NCBI GenBank assembly: GCA_045222295.1
Contig: JBGUXP010000015.1
Location: 62,001-126,000 of the forward strand
Reading direction: 5' to 3'
Length of the DNA: 64,000 nt
DNA from: Colimorpha sp045222295
GTDB lineage: Bacteria; Bacteroidota; Bacteroidia; Bacteroidales; P3
The notes below the pieces were generated by a model, which worked only from the letters and a program-made list of their open reading frames with translations, was not told where the DNA came from and searched no databases. The position numbers and the translations under genes were made by a program. The first letter of the stretch is position 1. Each line of letters begins with the position of its first letter. Of this stretch, positions 35,050 through 42,475 are shown in pieces.

Positions 35050-36600
35050 TCATTTGTCTTGCTCACGATGATGAACAACAACGTTGCAATCGTAATTTTT
35101 GGCTATCCATGCAGCTAATTTTTCGGCACAAAAGACGGAGCGGTGCTGGCCTCCAGTGCAACCGAAAGACACCTGGAGAGAGCTGAAGTTGCGCTCAAGA
35201 TATTTCTCGACACTCTGAGCGACGAGGGCTTTGGCATGGTCAAGGAAACGGTCGACGGCTGGCTCTTTACGCAGGAACTCTATCACTGGACGGTCCTTAC
35301 CTGTATAGGCCTTGTATTCGGCGTAGCGGCCAGGGTTTGGGAGCGCGCGACAGTCGAAGATAAAGCCGCCGCCATTACCAGAAGGGTCTGATGGGAGGCC
35401 CTGTTTGTAGCTGAAGCTAAGAACGGTGACGGTCAACGGCGAATTGTTCCTCGACGTATTTGGCATATTTGGAGAATAATTCTTTTCGCACAATTCGTTT
35501 AATTCGCCGACAATTTTGTGCAGATGTGGAAGGTTGGCGAGGAGGACGGGGTGCTCCCCGGTAAGGTTGCGGAGGTTGTTGAGTGCGAGAGGAATGCTCT
35601 GGATGAAGTAGTCCTTGCGCTCAAAGAGGCCACGGTAGCCGTAGGCCCCGAGGGTCTGAAGGATGCGAACGAGGAGGTAAGCCCAGAAGTGGTCCATCCA
35701 CTGCTTGCGATCCTCGCCCTTGACACCCCGGACATCGAGGTAATGCCCCAGGAGTTCGCGACGGATGGCTTCAGGGAGGTTGGACTTGGCACTGTAGAGC
35801 AGCGAGGCAACGTCATATTGTGCAGCACCTCTTCTACCTCCTTGAAAATCGATGTAATAAAGAGTTGGCAGTTTGCAGTTGACAGTTGGCAGTTGGCTTT
35901 CGTCTGACTGCGAAGCTCTGTCAACTGCCAACTGCGAACTACCGACTAACATGATGTTGCGACTTTGGAAGTCGCGGTAAAGGAAGTAGTGACAGTCGGC
36001 CTGAAGGAGGGTGTCGGCGAGGCGGTTGAAGTCGTCCTCGAGGAGCTGCTCGTCAAAGGGGATGTGGAGGAGCTTGAGAAAGTGGTACTTGAAGTAGTTG
36101 AGGTCCCAAAGGATGGACTGTCGGTCGAAGGCCTCTCGAGGATAGGCCAAAGAGAAATCCATATCAGCCCCCGCCTGTTGGATGGCGGCGAGGTCGGCGA
36201 GTGCCTGTTTGTAGAAAGCCAGCATCTCGGCATCGAATCCCCCGCCCTGCCGCTGCTTCTCGTATAGGAGACCATAGAGGGACTGGTCGCCGAGGTCCTG
36301 CTGGAGGTAGTGGCGACGATCGTCGCCAACGAGGTAGAGCTCGGGGACGGGCATCCCTTTGGCATGGAGATGACGGGCAAAGGCGAAGAAGGACTCGTTC
36401 TCGCGGAGGTCGTCGGCGATGCAGCCAACTGCAGACAGGTAGGATGAATGAGAGATGAGGTCGGATTTCTGACCTCCGACCTCCGACCTCCGACCTATGA
36501 GCCTAAAGTAGCGGCGGGAGGAGCCATTGGCACCCAGGGCAAGGCATTCGGTTGGGGGAACGCCAGCCCACTCCTGGAAAAGCAGCTTAAGTTGTTCCAT
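35050..36600 (-). CDS. Phosphotransferase-RapZ C-terminal domain fusion
   Basis: 516 residues. Residues about 1-375 form an aminoglycoside phosphotransferase-like kinase related to AmgK sugar kinases: GSSRRYFRL, FLYRDFQSRNIML (catalytic loop) and YYIDFQGGRRGAAQYDVASL (metal site). Residues about 390-516 match the RapZ C-terminal domain, with NGGGFIFDCRALPNPGRY and FGCTGGQHRSVFCAEKL. RapZ senses glucosamine-6-phosphate and controls amino-sugar synthesis in enterobacteria, and AmgK recycles MurNAc/GlcNAc, so a role in cell-wall sugar metabolism is a reasonable inference. Two segments, about 35-57 and 218-246, are in-frame simple-repeat insertions. Last gene of the pyrE operon. Confidence 0.85.
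   Translation of the reverse strand: MEQLKLLFQEWAGVPPTECLALGANGSSRRYFRLIGRRSEVGGQKSDLISHSSYLSAVGCIADDLRENESFFAFARHLHAKGMPVPELYLVGDDRRHYLQQDLGDQSLYGLLYEKQRQGGGFDAEMLAFYKQALADLAAIQQAGADMDFSLAYPREAFDRQSILWDLNYFKYHFLKLLHIPFDEQLLEDDFNRLADTLLQADCHYFLYRDFQSRNIMLVGSSQLAVDRASQSDESQLPTVNCKLPTLYYIDFQGGRRGAAQYDVASLLYSAKSNLPEAIRRELLGHYLDVRGVKGEDRKQWMDHFWAYLLVRILQTLGAYGYRGLFERKDYFIQSIPLALNNLRNLTGEHPVLLANLPHLHKIVGELNELCEKNYSPNMPNTSRNNSPLTVTVLSFSYKQGLPSDPSGNGGGFIFDCRALPNPGRYAEYKAYTGKDRPVIEFLRKEPAVDRFLDHAKALVAQSVEKYLERNFSSLQVSFGCTGGQHRSVFCAEKLAAWIAKNYDCNVVVHHREQDK
35863..35950. repeat. Inverted repeat with AGTTGGC-type arms inside the phosphotransferase gene
   Basis: Left arm AGTTGGCAGTTTGCAGTTGA and on, right arm TGTCAACTGCCAACTGCGAA and on, around TTTCGTCTGACTGCGAAGC. 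It is read in frame (LAVDRASQSDESQLPTVNCK) between the catalytic loop and the metal site of the kinase. Confidence 0.7.
36436..36500. repeat. Inverted/tandem ACCTCCG repeat inside the phosphotransferase gene
   Basis: Four tandem ACCTCCG units (36472-36497) preceded by the complementary GAGGTCGGA (36457-36465). It is read in frame as about 22 residues (GRRSEVGGQKSDLISHSSYL) just after the kinase nucleotide loop. Confidence 0.65.
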
Positions 36601-36632
36601 CTCAAAATGCCGGCGAGACGCCGGCGGTCCTT

Positions 36633-37037
36633 TTATTTTTCCTCTTCTTCTTCAGCGGCCTGCTCAGCGGCGACTTGCTGCTGCTTGCGCACCTCGTCGA
36701 GCATATTGCACTTGCCTGTGAAAACGGCACCCGGCTCGATAGAGAGCTTGTTGATGAGAATGTCGCCTTTGACACGTGCTGTACTGTGGAGCGAGAGGAG
36801 CTCCTTGACAGAGAGGTTGCCATTGACGGTGCCGATAATGTTGGCGTTCATACAGAGGATGTTTCCATTGACAATACCAGAGTCTCCGACAACAAGTTTG
36901 CCGTTGAGCTGGATATTTCCCTCGAGGGTACCGTCGAGACGGAAGTCGCCGGTGGCGGTGATGTCGCCCTTAATTACGGTGCCACTGGTGATGATGTTGA
37001 TTGAATTGGTGTTTTCAGTTTCCATTGTTCTGGCCAT
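36633..37037 (-). CDS. Bactofilin
   Basis: 134 residues, bactofilin (DUF583) family. The regular beta-helix repeats of about 17 residues are visible: IITSGTVIKGDITATGDFRLD, GTLEGNIQLNGKLVVGDSG, GNILCMNANIIGTVNGNLSV, ARVKGDILINKLSIEPGA. The C terminus is a charged tail (RKQQQVAAEQAAEEEEEK). Bactofilins polymerise without nucleotides into filaments that organise cell-wall enzymes. It lies between porW and the phosphotransferase-RapZ gene with gaps of about 33 bases. Confidence 0.93.
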   Translation of the reverse strand: MARTMETENTNSINIITSGTVIKGDITATGDFRLDGTLEGNIQLNGKLVVGDSGIVNGNILCMNANIIGTVNGNLSVKELLSLHSTARVKGDILINKLSIEPGAVFTGKCNMLDEVRKQQQVAAEQAAEEEEEK

Positions 37038-37070
37038 AATTTTTAATTTATTATTTCTAAATTCTAATTT

Positions 37071-39857
37071 CTAACGTTTGTTGAGATAATAACGATTGAA
37101 GAAGAGCATGTAGGCCGCCACATCCTTGCGGTTGTAGAAGGTGGCGTAGTTCTGTGTAGTGATGGGGAAGAACTGGTAGTCTTTGTCAGCATACTGTCGC
37201 AGGGGGCTTTCATCTTGCTGGAGGTGACGCCAGTAGTTCATAGCCTCGTCAGCGGTGATGAAGCGGTGGACGGTGAGTATCTGGGTAGAATCGGTGAAGA
37301 GTGCTGCATTGACCTTATAGCCAGAGTTGGAGTAATACCGGTTGTTGAACTCGCCGATTTTGAACTGGAGCTCGGTAGCCTTGATGGAGCGGTCGTTGAT
37401 AACGATGGCCACGAAGTACTGCTGGTTTTCGCGATAGCGGTAGACCTGCGCCTCGGGAGGTAAGGGCTTCTCTTCATTGGATGTAGTAGATGAGGGGTTG
37501 GAGGACTCTGAACGTGTCTTCTCCACCAACTGGTTACGTGCGCGACGCTCATCGGAAGGCGTTATCTCCTCGTTGGAGGCATAGGCTTCGAAGGTGGAAT
37601 CGAGCAACAAATCAAGTTGTGCCTGTGCCAGGGGCTGGATGCTGTCGGAGACAGGGAGTGCTGCGAGTTGCCGGAAGAGGTCAACGGCATCGGCTCGGTT
37701 TCCAGTCTTGGCAAAAGCCAGTCCTTTCCAATAGCGAAACTTGTTGACAACAGGGTTGGCGGGATAAATTTCCTCAGCCTCATCGCTGAGATGAATGACA
37801 TGGGAGTAATGCCCATCGAGATAGTGGTTGTAGATTTCCTCGTAGTCGGCCTCAATGCGGCGAGAGCGACGGATGAGTTCCTTGTAGTATTCATTGTCGC
37901 GAATAAGATTGGCAAAGTCGCTGTCGGGAAAACCCATGAGGACCATGTCGCGGTAGTAGTTGGCCTGAGGAGTATTACCTTGACGGTCGTAGATACGATA
38001 GAGCATATAGAAGGCCTGAACAATTTCGGGATAGGCTGTATAGTCTTTTGCCAGACGAAGATAATTCTCGAGGGCTCGGGTAATATTGCCGACACCGTCG
38101 TAGAAAATATAGCCTGCGTTAAGGAGCGAAATAGAGGTGAGGGAGTCAATGGAGTCAAGTGCCTGCTGGGTTGTAGGGAGGTCTTTAAGGTAGTAGGCAA
38201 CACTATGTGGGTCATTAGGATCTCCCATAGCATCTTTGGTTCTTGTAGTGACAGCCGAGCTGTCACCCACACTGGTGGTATCACTTTCATCATCTGCCAA
38301 ATCGTCTTCGATGAAGTTGAAAGAGTTTTTGTTGGAGAGGAACCAGAGGTCCTCGAGGGTACGCAACCCCCAGCGCTGACGGAAGGTTTCCTTACCCTTG
38401 GAGACGGTCTGAGGGGTATAGAAGTACCAGTCGCCAGTGAGGGTATTCTGCTGCTCGCGGGCATCATTGCGGAGTTCTTCAAGGAGGGCGCGCTCCTTTT
38501 CCTCCTCCTCATGCTTGCGCACTTCCTCAATCTTGCCATTGATAAGTTTAGTGCGCTCACTCTCGGACATGGAGGTCACGGCGAGAAGGCTGTCGCAACG
38601 CTCATAGACACGGGTGTAGGAGGTCAGTTCGGTGAGCATCTCGAAGCGACGTCGGATATAGTCAAAGCGCTGGTAGTCAGAGGTGATGCACTGCATGGCA
38701 GTGTCGTAGTAGCGCTGCGCGAGGTCGTAGTTTTCAAAAACCTCATACTGCACCTCGCCCATGCGGAGGGCTGACTGTGCCTTCTGTGCTTTGTTGACGG
38801 TAGCGGCGGCGACACTCATGCGATAGTTGTCGCAAGCTTTCTGTGGCTGCTTGACACCGAGGAACATTTCGCCCTTGGCGAAAAAAATCTGGTCTCGATA
38901 TTCCTCATTCTTCTTGTCCTTGAGCATGTCATCGAGCTGGTGCTCAAGTTTGGCGATATCGGCATGTTCGAGGTCGGCACAGGATGCCTGACCCAACTTG
39001 GCATTAAACTCCAAGACATAGGGAGGGTGATAGCGCAATACCTCGCCATAGTATTTGGCAGCCACAGCCCGTTTATCGAGCTTGCGGTAAATCTGAGCCA
39101 TAAGAAAGGACAGGCGGGCCTTGGTGTAGCTGTCGGAGGAGACATCGATAGCGTTGTGAATATACTCGACGGCTTTCTTGTATTTCTCCTGAGGGACGGT
39201 GGCTTCGACCATAGCACAATAGAGCTTGTCGCGCTGACTGCGCGAGAAGTTGCCCTTGCCGAGGTTCTGCACCAATTGGTCGAGGGCGGCTTCAGCCTCG
39301 TCAAAGCGTTTTTCCCTAACCATGCAGCGAGCCAGGAGGACAGCCCCCTGGTCACCAGCCGAGGTACCTTGGAACTGCTGGATAAGGATGTTGCAGGTGT
39401 TGGCGGTGGAGACAAAGTCGTGCTTATAGAAAGTGGCATAGGCCGTCAAGAGGTAGCAATCCTTGATATAAGCGACATGCTCCACCCCCTTTATGAAGAT
39501 GCTATGCTTCTGAATGCCTTTGACTCCCTTCTCGATGGCACGGTCCATCTCGGGATAAAGGCTACGAGAGAGCTCGTCACTACCAATGTTTTCGGGCGGC
39601 AGAAACTGAGTGTAGTCATCGACAGCCTGGGAGCGAAGCTTTTTCTTGCCGGCCTTAAGGCTCTCATTGCCGTTCCACCAGACGTTATAATGACAGGTGG
39701 TATTGTGGTACTGAATGTTGGTCCACTTGGCCTTCTCGGTGGAACAGGAAGAAAACAGAATGAAGAATGAAAAATAAAGAATGAAGAATCGGCTGACGTG
39801 AACCAACCGCTTCAACTTTTTTGATTTCAGATTTCTATTTAATTCTTCACTCTTCAT
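37071..39857 (-). CDS. porW: TPR lipoprotein, PorW/SprE-like (type IX secretion)
   Basis: 928 residues. A lipoprotein signal peptide ends in FILFSSC. Family hallmarks: TTCHYNVWWNGNESLKAGKK with LRSQAVDDYTQFLP near the N terminus, many TPR-like helix pairs (about 100-420 and 580-760), the GDWYFYTPQTVSKGKETFRQ and RWGLRTLEDLW segment, and the C-terminal INDRSIKATELQFKIGEFNN. PorW/SprE is an outer-membrane lipoprotein of the type IX secretion system, so the organism probably has T9SS. Both the start codon and the hydrophobic core of the signal peptide (FFILYFSFFILF) are encoded by the arms of an inverted repeat. Confidence 0.85.
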   Translation of the reverse strand: MKSEELNRNLKSKKLKRLVHVSRFFILYFSFFILFSSCSTEKAKWTNIQYHNTTCHYNVWWNGNESLKAGKKKLRSQAVDDYTQFLPPENIGSDELSRSLYPEMDRAIEKGVKGIQKHSIFIKGVEHVAYIKDCYLLTAYATFYKHDFVSTANTCNILIQQFQGTSAGDQGAVLLARCMVREKRFDEAEAALDQLVQNLGKGNFSRSQRDKLYCAMVEATVPQEKYKKAVEYIHNAIDVSSDSYTKARLSFLMAQIYRKLDKRAVAAKYYGEVLRYHPPYVLEFNAKLGQASCADLEHADIAKLEHQLDDMLKDKKNEEYRDQIFFAKGEMFLGVKQPQKACDNYRMSVAAATVNKAQKAQSALRMGEVQYEVFENYDLAQRYYDTAMQCITSDYQRFDYIRRRFEMLTELTSYTRVYERCDSLLAVTSMSESERTKLINGKIEEVRKHEEEEKERALLEELRNDAREQQNTLTGDWYFYTPQTVSKGKETFRQRWGLRTLEDLWFLSNKNSFNFIEDDLADDESDTTSVGDSSAVTTRTKDAMGDPNDPHSVAYYLKDLPTTQQALDSIDSLTSISLLNAGYIFYDGVGNITRALENYLRLAKDYTAYPEIVQAFYMLYRIYDRQGNTPQANYYRDMVLMGFPDSDFANLIRDNEYYKELIRRSRRIEADYEEIYNHYLDGHYSHVIHLSDEAEEIYPANPVVNKFRYWKGLAFAKTGNRADAVDLFRQLAALPVSDSIQPLAQAQLDLLLDSTFEAYASNEEITPSDERRARNQLVEKTRSESSNPSSTTSNEEKPLPPEAQVYRYRENQQYFVAIVINDRSIKATELQFKIGEFNNRYYSNSGYKVNAALFTDSTQILTVHRFITADEAMNYWRHLQQDESPLRQYADKDYQFFPITTQNYATFYNRKDVAAYMLFFNRYYLNKR

Positions 39858-39871
39858 TCATCATTCTTAAT
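39757..39871. repeat. Inverted repeat with GAATGAA-type arms at the 5' end of porW
   Basis: Left arm 39757-39789 (AGAATGAAGAATGAAAAATA and on) and right arm 39840-39871 (TAATTCTTCACTCTTCATTC and on) are complementary in a degenerate way, 50 bases apart. The right arm carries the porW start codon and spans the ychF-porW junction; the left arm encodes the signal-peptide core. Confidence 0.75.
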
Positions 39872-40972
39872 TTACACGTTAAACCGGAAGTGCATGATGT
39901 CGCCGTCCTGGACAACATAGTCTTTTCCCTCGACCGAAATCTTGCCAGCCTCGCGGCATTTGGCCTCGCTGCCAAGGGAGACATAATCCTCATACTTGAT
40001 AACTTCGGCACGGATGAAGCCACGTTCGAAGTCGGAGTGGATGATGCCAGCTGTTTGCGGAGCTTTCATACCTTTGCGGAACGTCCAAGCACGGCATTCC
40101 TTGGGACCGGCGGTGAGGAATGTCTGGAGGTTGAGTAGCTTGTAGGCAGCCTTAATGAGGCGGTTGACGCCACTTTCCTTGAGACCGAGATCCTCGAGGA
40201 ACATCTGTTTTTCCTCATATGTCTCCAACTCGGCGATATCAGCTTCGATACCGGCACCGATGACCAGCACCTCGGCGTTTTCGTCCTTCACAGCCTCGCG
40301 TACAGCATCAACATACTTGTTTCCGTTAACCACGGAACTCTCGTCGACGTTACAGACATACAAAACAGGCTTGGAGGTCAAGAGCATCAGGTCTTTGGCC
40401 ACCTCGGCCTGGTTCTCATCCAATTCCACAGTTCGTGCACTCTTGCCCGAAAGCAAGGCTTCCTTGTAAAGGTCCATCACCTCAACAAGCTTTTTGGCAC
40501 GGGCATCACCACCAGCTTTGCCTTTCTTCACCTCCTTGTCATAACGATTCTCGATGGTCTCGAGATCTTTAAACTGCAACTCAAGGTCAATAGTCAGCTT
40601 GTCGCGCACAGGGTCGACAGATCCGTCAACATGGGTAATGTTATCGTCATCAAAGCAACGCAGCACATGGATGATAGCATCGCAGTTACGGATGTCGGCG
40701 AGGAACTTGTTTCCGAGTCCCTCACCCTTGGAGGCACCCTTGACGAGGCCTGCGATATCAACAATTTCCACCGTGGCGGGGACCACGCTGGCGGGACGCT
40801 CGATCTCCACCAGCTTAGCCAGACGCTCGTCGGGCACGGTGATGACTCCCACATTGGGCTCGATGGTACAGAACGGGAAGTTGGCAGCCTGTGCTTTAGC
40901 ATTGCTCAGACAGTTGAAGAGGGTCGACTTACCCACATTGGGCAGTCCTACGATTCCACATTGCAGGCTCAT
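39872..40972 (-). CDS. ychF: Redox-regulated ATPase/GTPase YchF
   Basis: 366 residues, full-length member of the Obg superfamily. G motifs: GLPNVGKST (G1), NFPFCTIEPNVGVI (G2), DIAGLVKGASKGEGLGNKFL (G3), then the TGS domain near the C terminus (FRKGMKAPQTAGIIHSDFER, VQDGDIMHFRFNV). YchF binds ATP in preference to GTP and associates with ribosomes. It overlaps the glycosyltransferase gene upstream by 4 bases and lies 14 bases before porW. Confidence 0.96.
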   Translation of the reverse strand: MSLQCGIVGLPNVGKSTLFNCLSNAKAQAANFPFCTIEPNVGVITVPDERLAKLVEIERPASVVPATVEIVDIAGLVKGASKGEGLGNKFLADIRNCDAIIHVLRCFDDDNITHVDGSVDPVRDKLTIDLELQFKDLETIENRYDKEVKKGKAGGDARAKKLVEVMDLYKEALLSGKSARTVELDENQAEVAKDLMLLTSKPVLYVCNVDESSVVNGNKYVDAVREAVKDENAEVLVIGAGIEADIAELETYEEKQMFLEDLGLKESGVNRLIKAAYKLLNLQTFLTAGPKECRAWTFRKGMKAPQTAGIIHSDFERGFIRAEVIKYEDYVSLGSEAKCREAGKISVEGKDYVVQDGDIMHFRFNV

Positions 40973-41901
40973 ATCTCTTTCTCGATTAAGTATTGGTTAC
41001 GAGTAGTACTATTGCGGCAGACGAGCTCGCCAATAAACCCTGCCAGGAAGAGCATCACACCCAACACCAGGAAGAGCATTGAAAGGTAGAACCAAACGCT
41101 GGTAGTAAGAGCTATGCGGCCACTCAGACGCAGCACAAGGACGACAATCAGCGAGATGAAGCCAAAAAGACCAGACACGGTTCCCACGGCACCAAAGAAG
41201 TGCATGGGCTGCTTGCCGAACTTGCTCATAAACATGATGCTCATCAGGTCGAGGTAACCGTTGATGAAGCGGCTCATGCCGAATTTGGTGACACCAAACT
41301 CACGCTTGCGGTGCTGGACAACCTTCTCTCCTATCTTGCCGAAACCGGCCCACTTGGCGATGACGGGAATAAAGCGGTGCATCTCGCCGTAGACTTCGAT
41401 GCTCTTCACCACATCGTGGCGGTAGGCCTTAAGGCCGCAGTTGAAGTCATGCAGATAGATACCACTCATGCGGCGAGTGGTCCAGTTGAAGAACTTGGAA
41501 GGGATGTTCTTGGCCAATTTGGAGTCGTAGCGTTTCTTCTTCCATCCAGAGACCAGATCGTAGCCCTCCTCTTTAATCATGTGATAGAGCTCGGGAATCT
41601 CATCGGGGCTGTCCTGCAAGTCGGCATCCATGGTAATGACCACATCGCCTTCGACGGCATTGAAGCCGGTATTGAGGGCAGCGCTCTTGCCGTAATTTCT
41701 TCTGAACTTAATGCCACGGTATGCGGGATTCTCAGCGTGGAGTTTCTCTATTACTCCCCACGAGCCGTCCTTTGAACCATCGTCAACCATCACCACTTCG
41801 TAGCTGAAGTCATGTTCTTTCATCACACGGTCTATCCATTCGGCCAGATGAGGCAGCGATTCCGCCTCGTTGTATAACGGTACTACAATTGAAATATCCA
41901 T
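40969..41901 (-). CDS. Membrane-bound family 2 glycosyltransferase (DPM1/ArnC type)
   Basis: 310 residues. The GT-A domain has ISIVVPLYNEAESLPHL, VMVDDGSKDGSW, RNYGKSAALNTGFNAVEGD and the metal-binding TMDADLQDSPDE. Two C-terminal membrane segments follow (FFGAVGTVSGLFGFISLIVV and LTTSVWFYLSMLFLVLGVML). This layout is that of enzymes that load a sugar on undecaprenyl or dolichyl phosphate. The sugar is unknown. It overlaps ychF by 4 bases. Confidence 0.92.
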   Translation of the reverse strand: MDISIVVPLYNEAESLPHLAEWIDRVMKEHDFSYEVVMVDDGSKDGSWGVIEKLHAENPAYRGIKFRRNYGKSAALNTGFNAVEGDVVITMDADLQDSPDEIPELYHMIKEEGYDLVSGWKKKRYDSKLAKNIPSKFFNWTTRRMSGIYLHDFNCGLKAYRHDVVKSIEVYGEMHRFIPVIAKWAGFGKIGEKVVQHRKREFGVTKFGMSRFINGYLDLMSIMFMSKFGKQPMHFFGAVGTVSGLFGFISLIVVLVLRLSGRIALTTSVWFYLSMLFLVLGVMLFLAGFIGELVCRNSTTRNQYLIEKEI

Positions 41902-41933
41902 ACTATATATAATGTATTATACTATATTAATTA

Positions 41934-42449
41934 TTATCTCTTTTTTTCTCTCACTTCACCTTTCTCGTTCCTCAACACCAACGACGACACGAAAGCGCCG
42001 AAGCCACCGAGGATAGCCAGCTTGACGGCCGACTCGATGCCCCACCAAGCCGCCCAGTAGTGCGACGGTGCCGACACCACCGCCTCTTCGCTCCTAAGAG
42101 TACTTGTGAAGAGGTCGGCCTGCTCGGAAACAGCACATCCGAAGCCCCATACGAACAGCCCATACAGCACACTAGCCACCACTGCTGTCCCCATGCCAAA
42201 AAGCATCAGTTCTTTCAGTGTCGCCTTCTTCTCTTCCAACGAATTGCGGTAGAGCAACGTGAAAAGAAACACTGCCACCAACATGATGCCGTCGCTCATA
42301 TAGGCTTCCGGGCTCTCGGCGGGCGTACCCATCATATAGCGCACAAGGATATAAAGCATCAGGAGCACTCCCGTAATCAATCCGCACCGCAGATAGGCTT
42401 TACGGTAGTTCCCATGAATGGTGGAATTGTATCTTCTAAAAAACTTCAC
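41934..42449 (-). CDS. DUF4199 family membrane protein
   Basis: 171 residues with four hydrophobic segments: CGLITGVLLMLYILVRYMM, GIMLVAVFLFTLLY, LMLFGMGTAVVASVLYGLFV and IESAVKLAILGGFGAFVSSLV, and a basic C-terminal tail (EKGEVREKKR). Size, segment count and the position next to a DPM1-type glycosyltransferase match the DUF4199 family of Bacteroidetes. Function unknown; the constant pairing with the glycosyltransferase suggests a joint role. Confidence 0.8.
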   Translation of the reverse strand: MKFFRRYNSTIHGNYRKAYLRCGLITGVLLMLYILVRYMMGTPAESPEAYMSDGIMLVAVFLFTLLYRNSLEEKKATLKELMLFGMGTAVVASVLYGLFVWGFGCAVSEQADLFTSTLRSEEAVVSAPSHYWAAWWGIESAVKLAILGGFGAFVSSLVLRNEKGEVREKKR

Positions 42450-42475
42450 TTTCCTTAAACTTTAAATAATACTCT

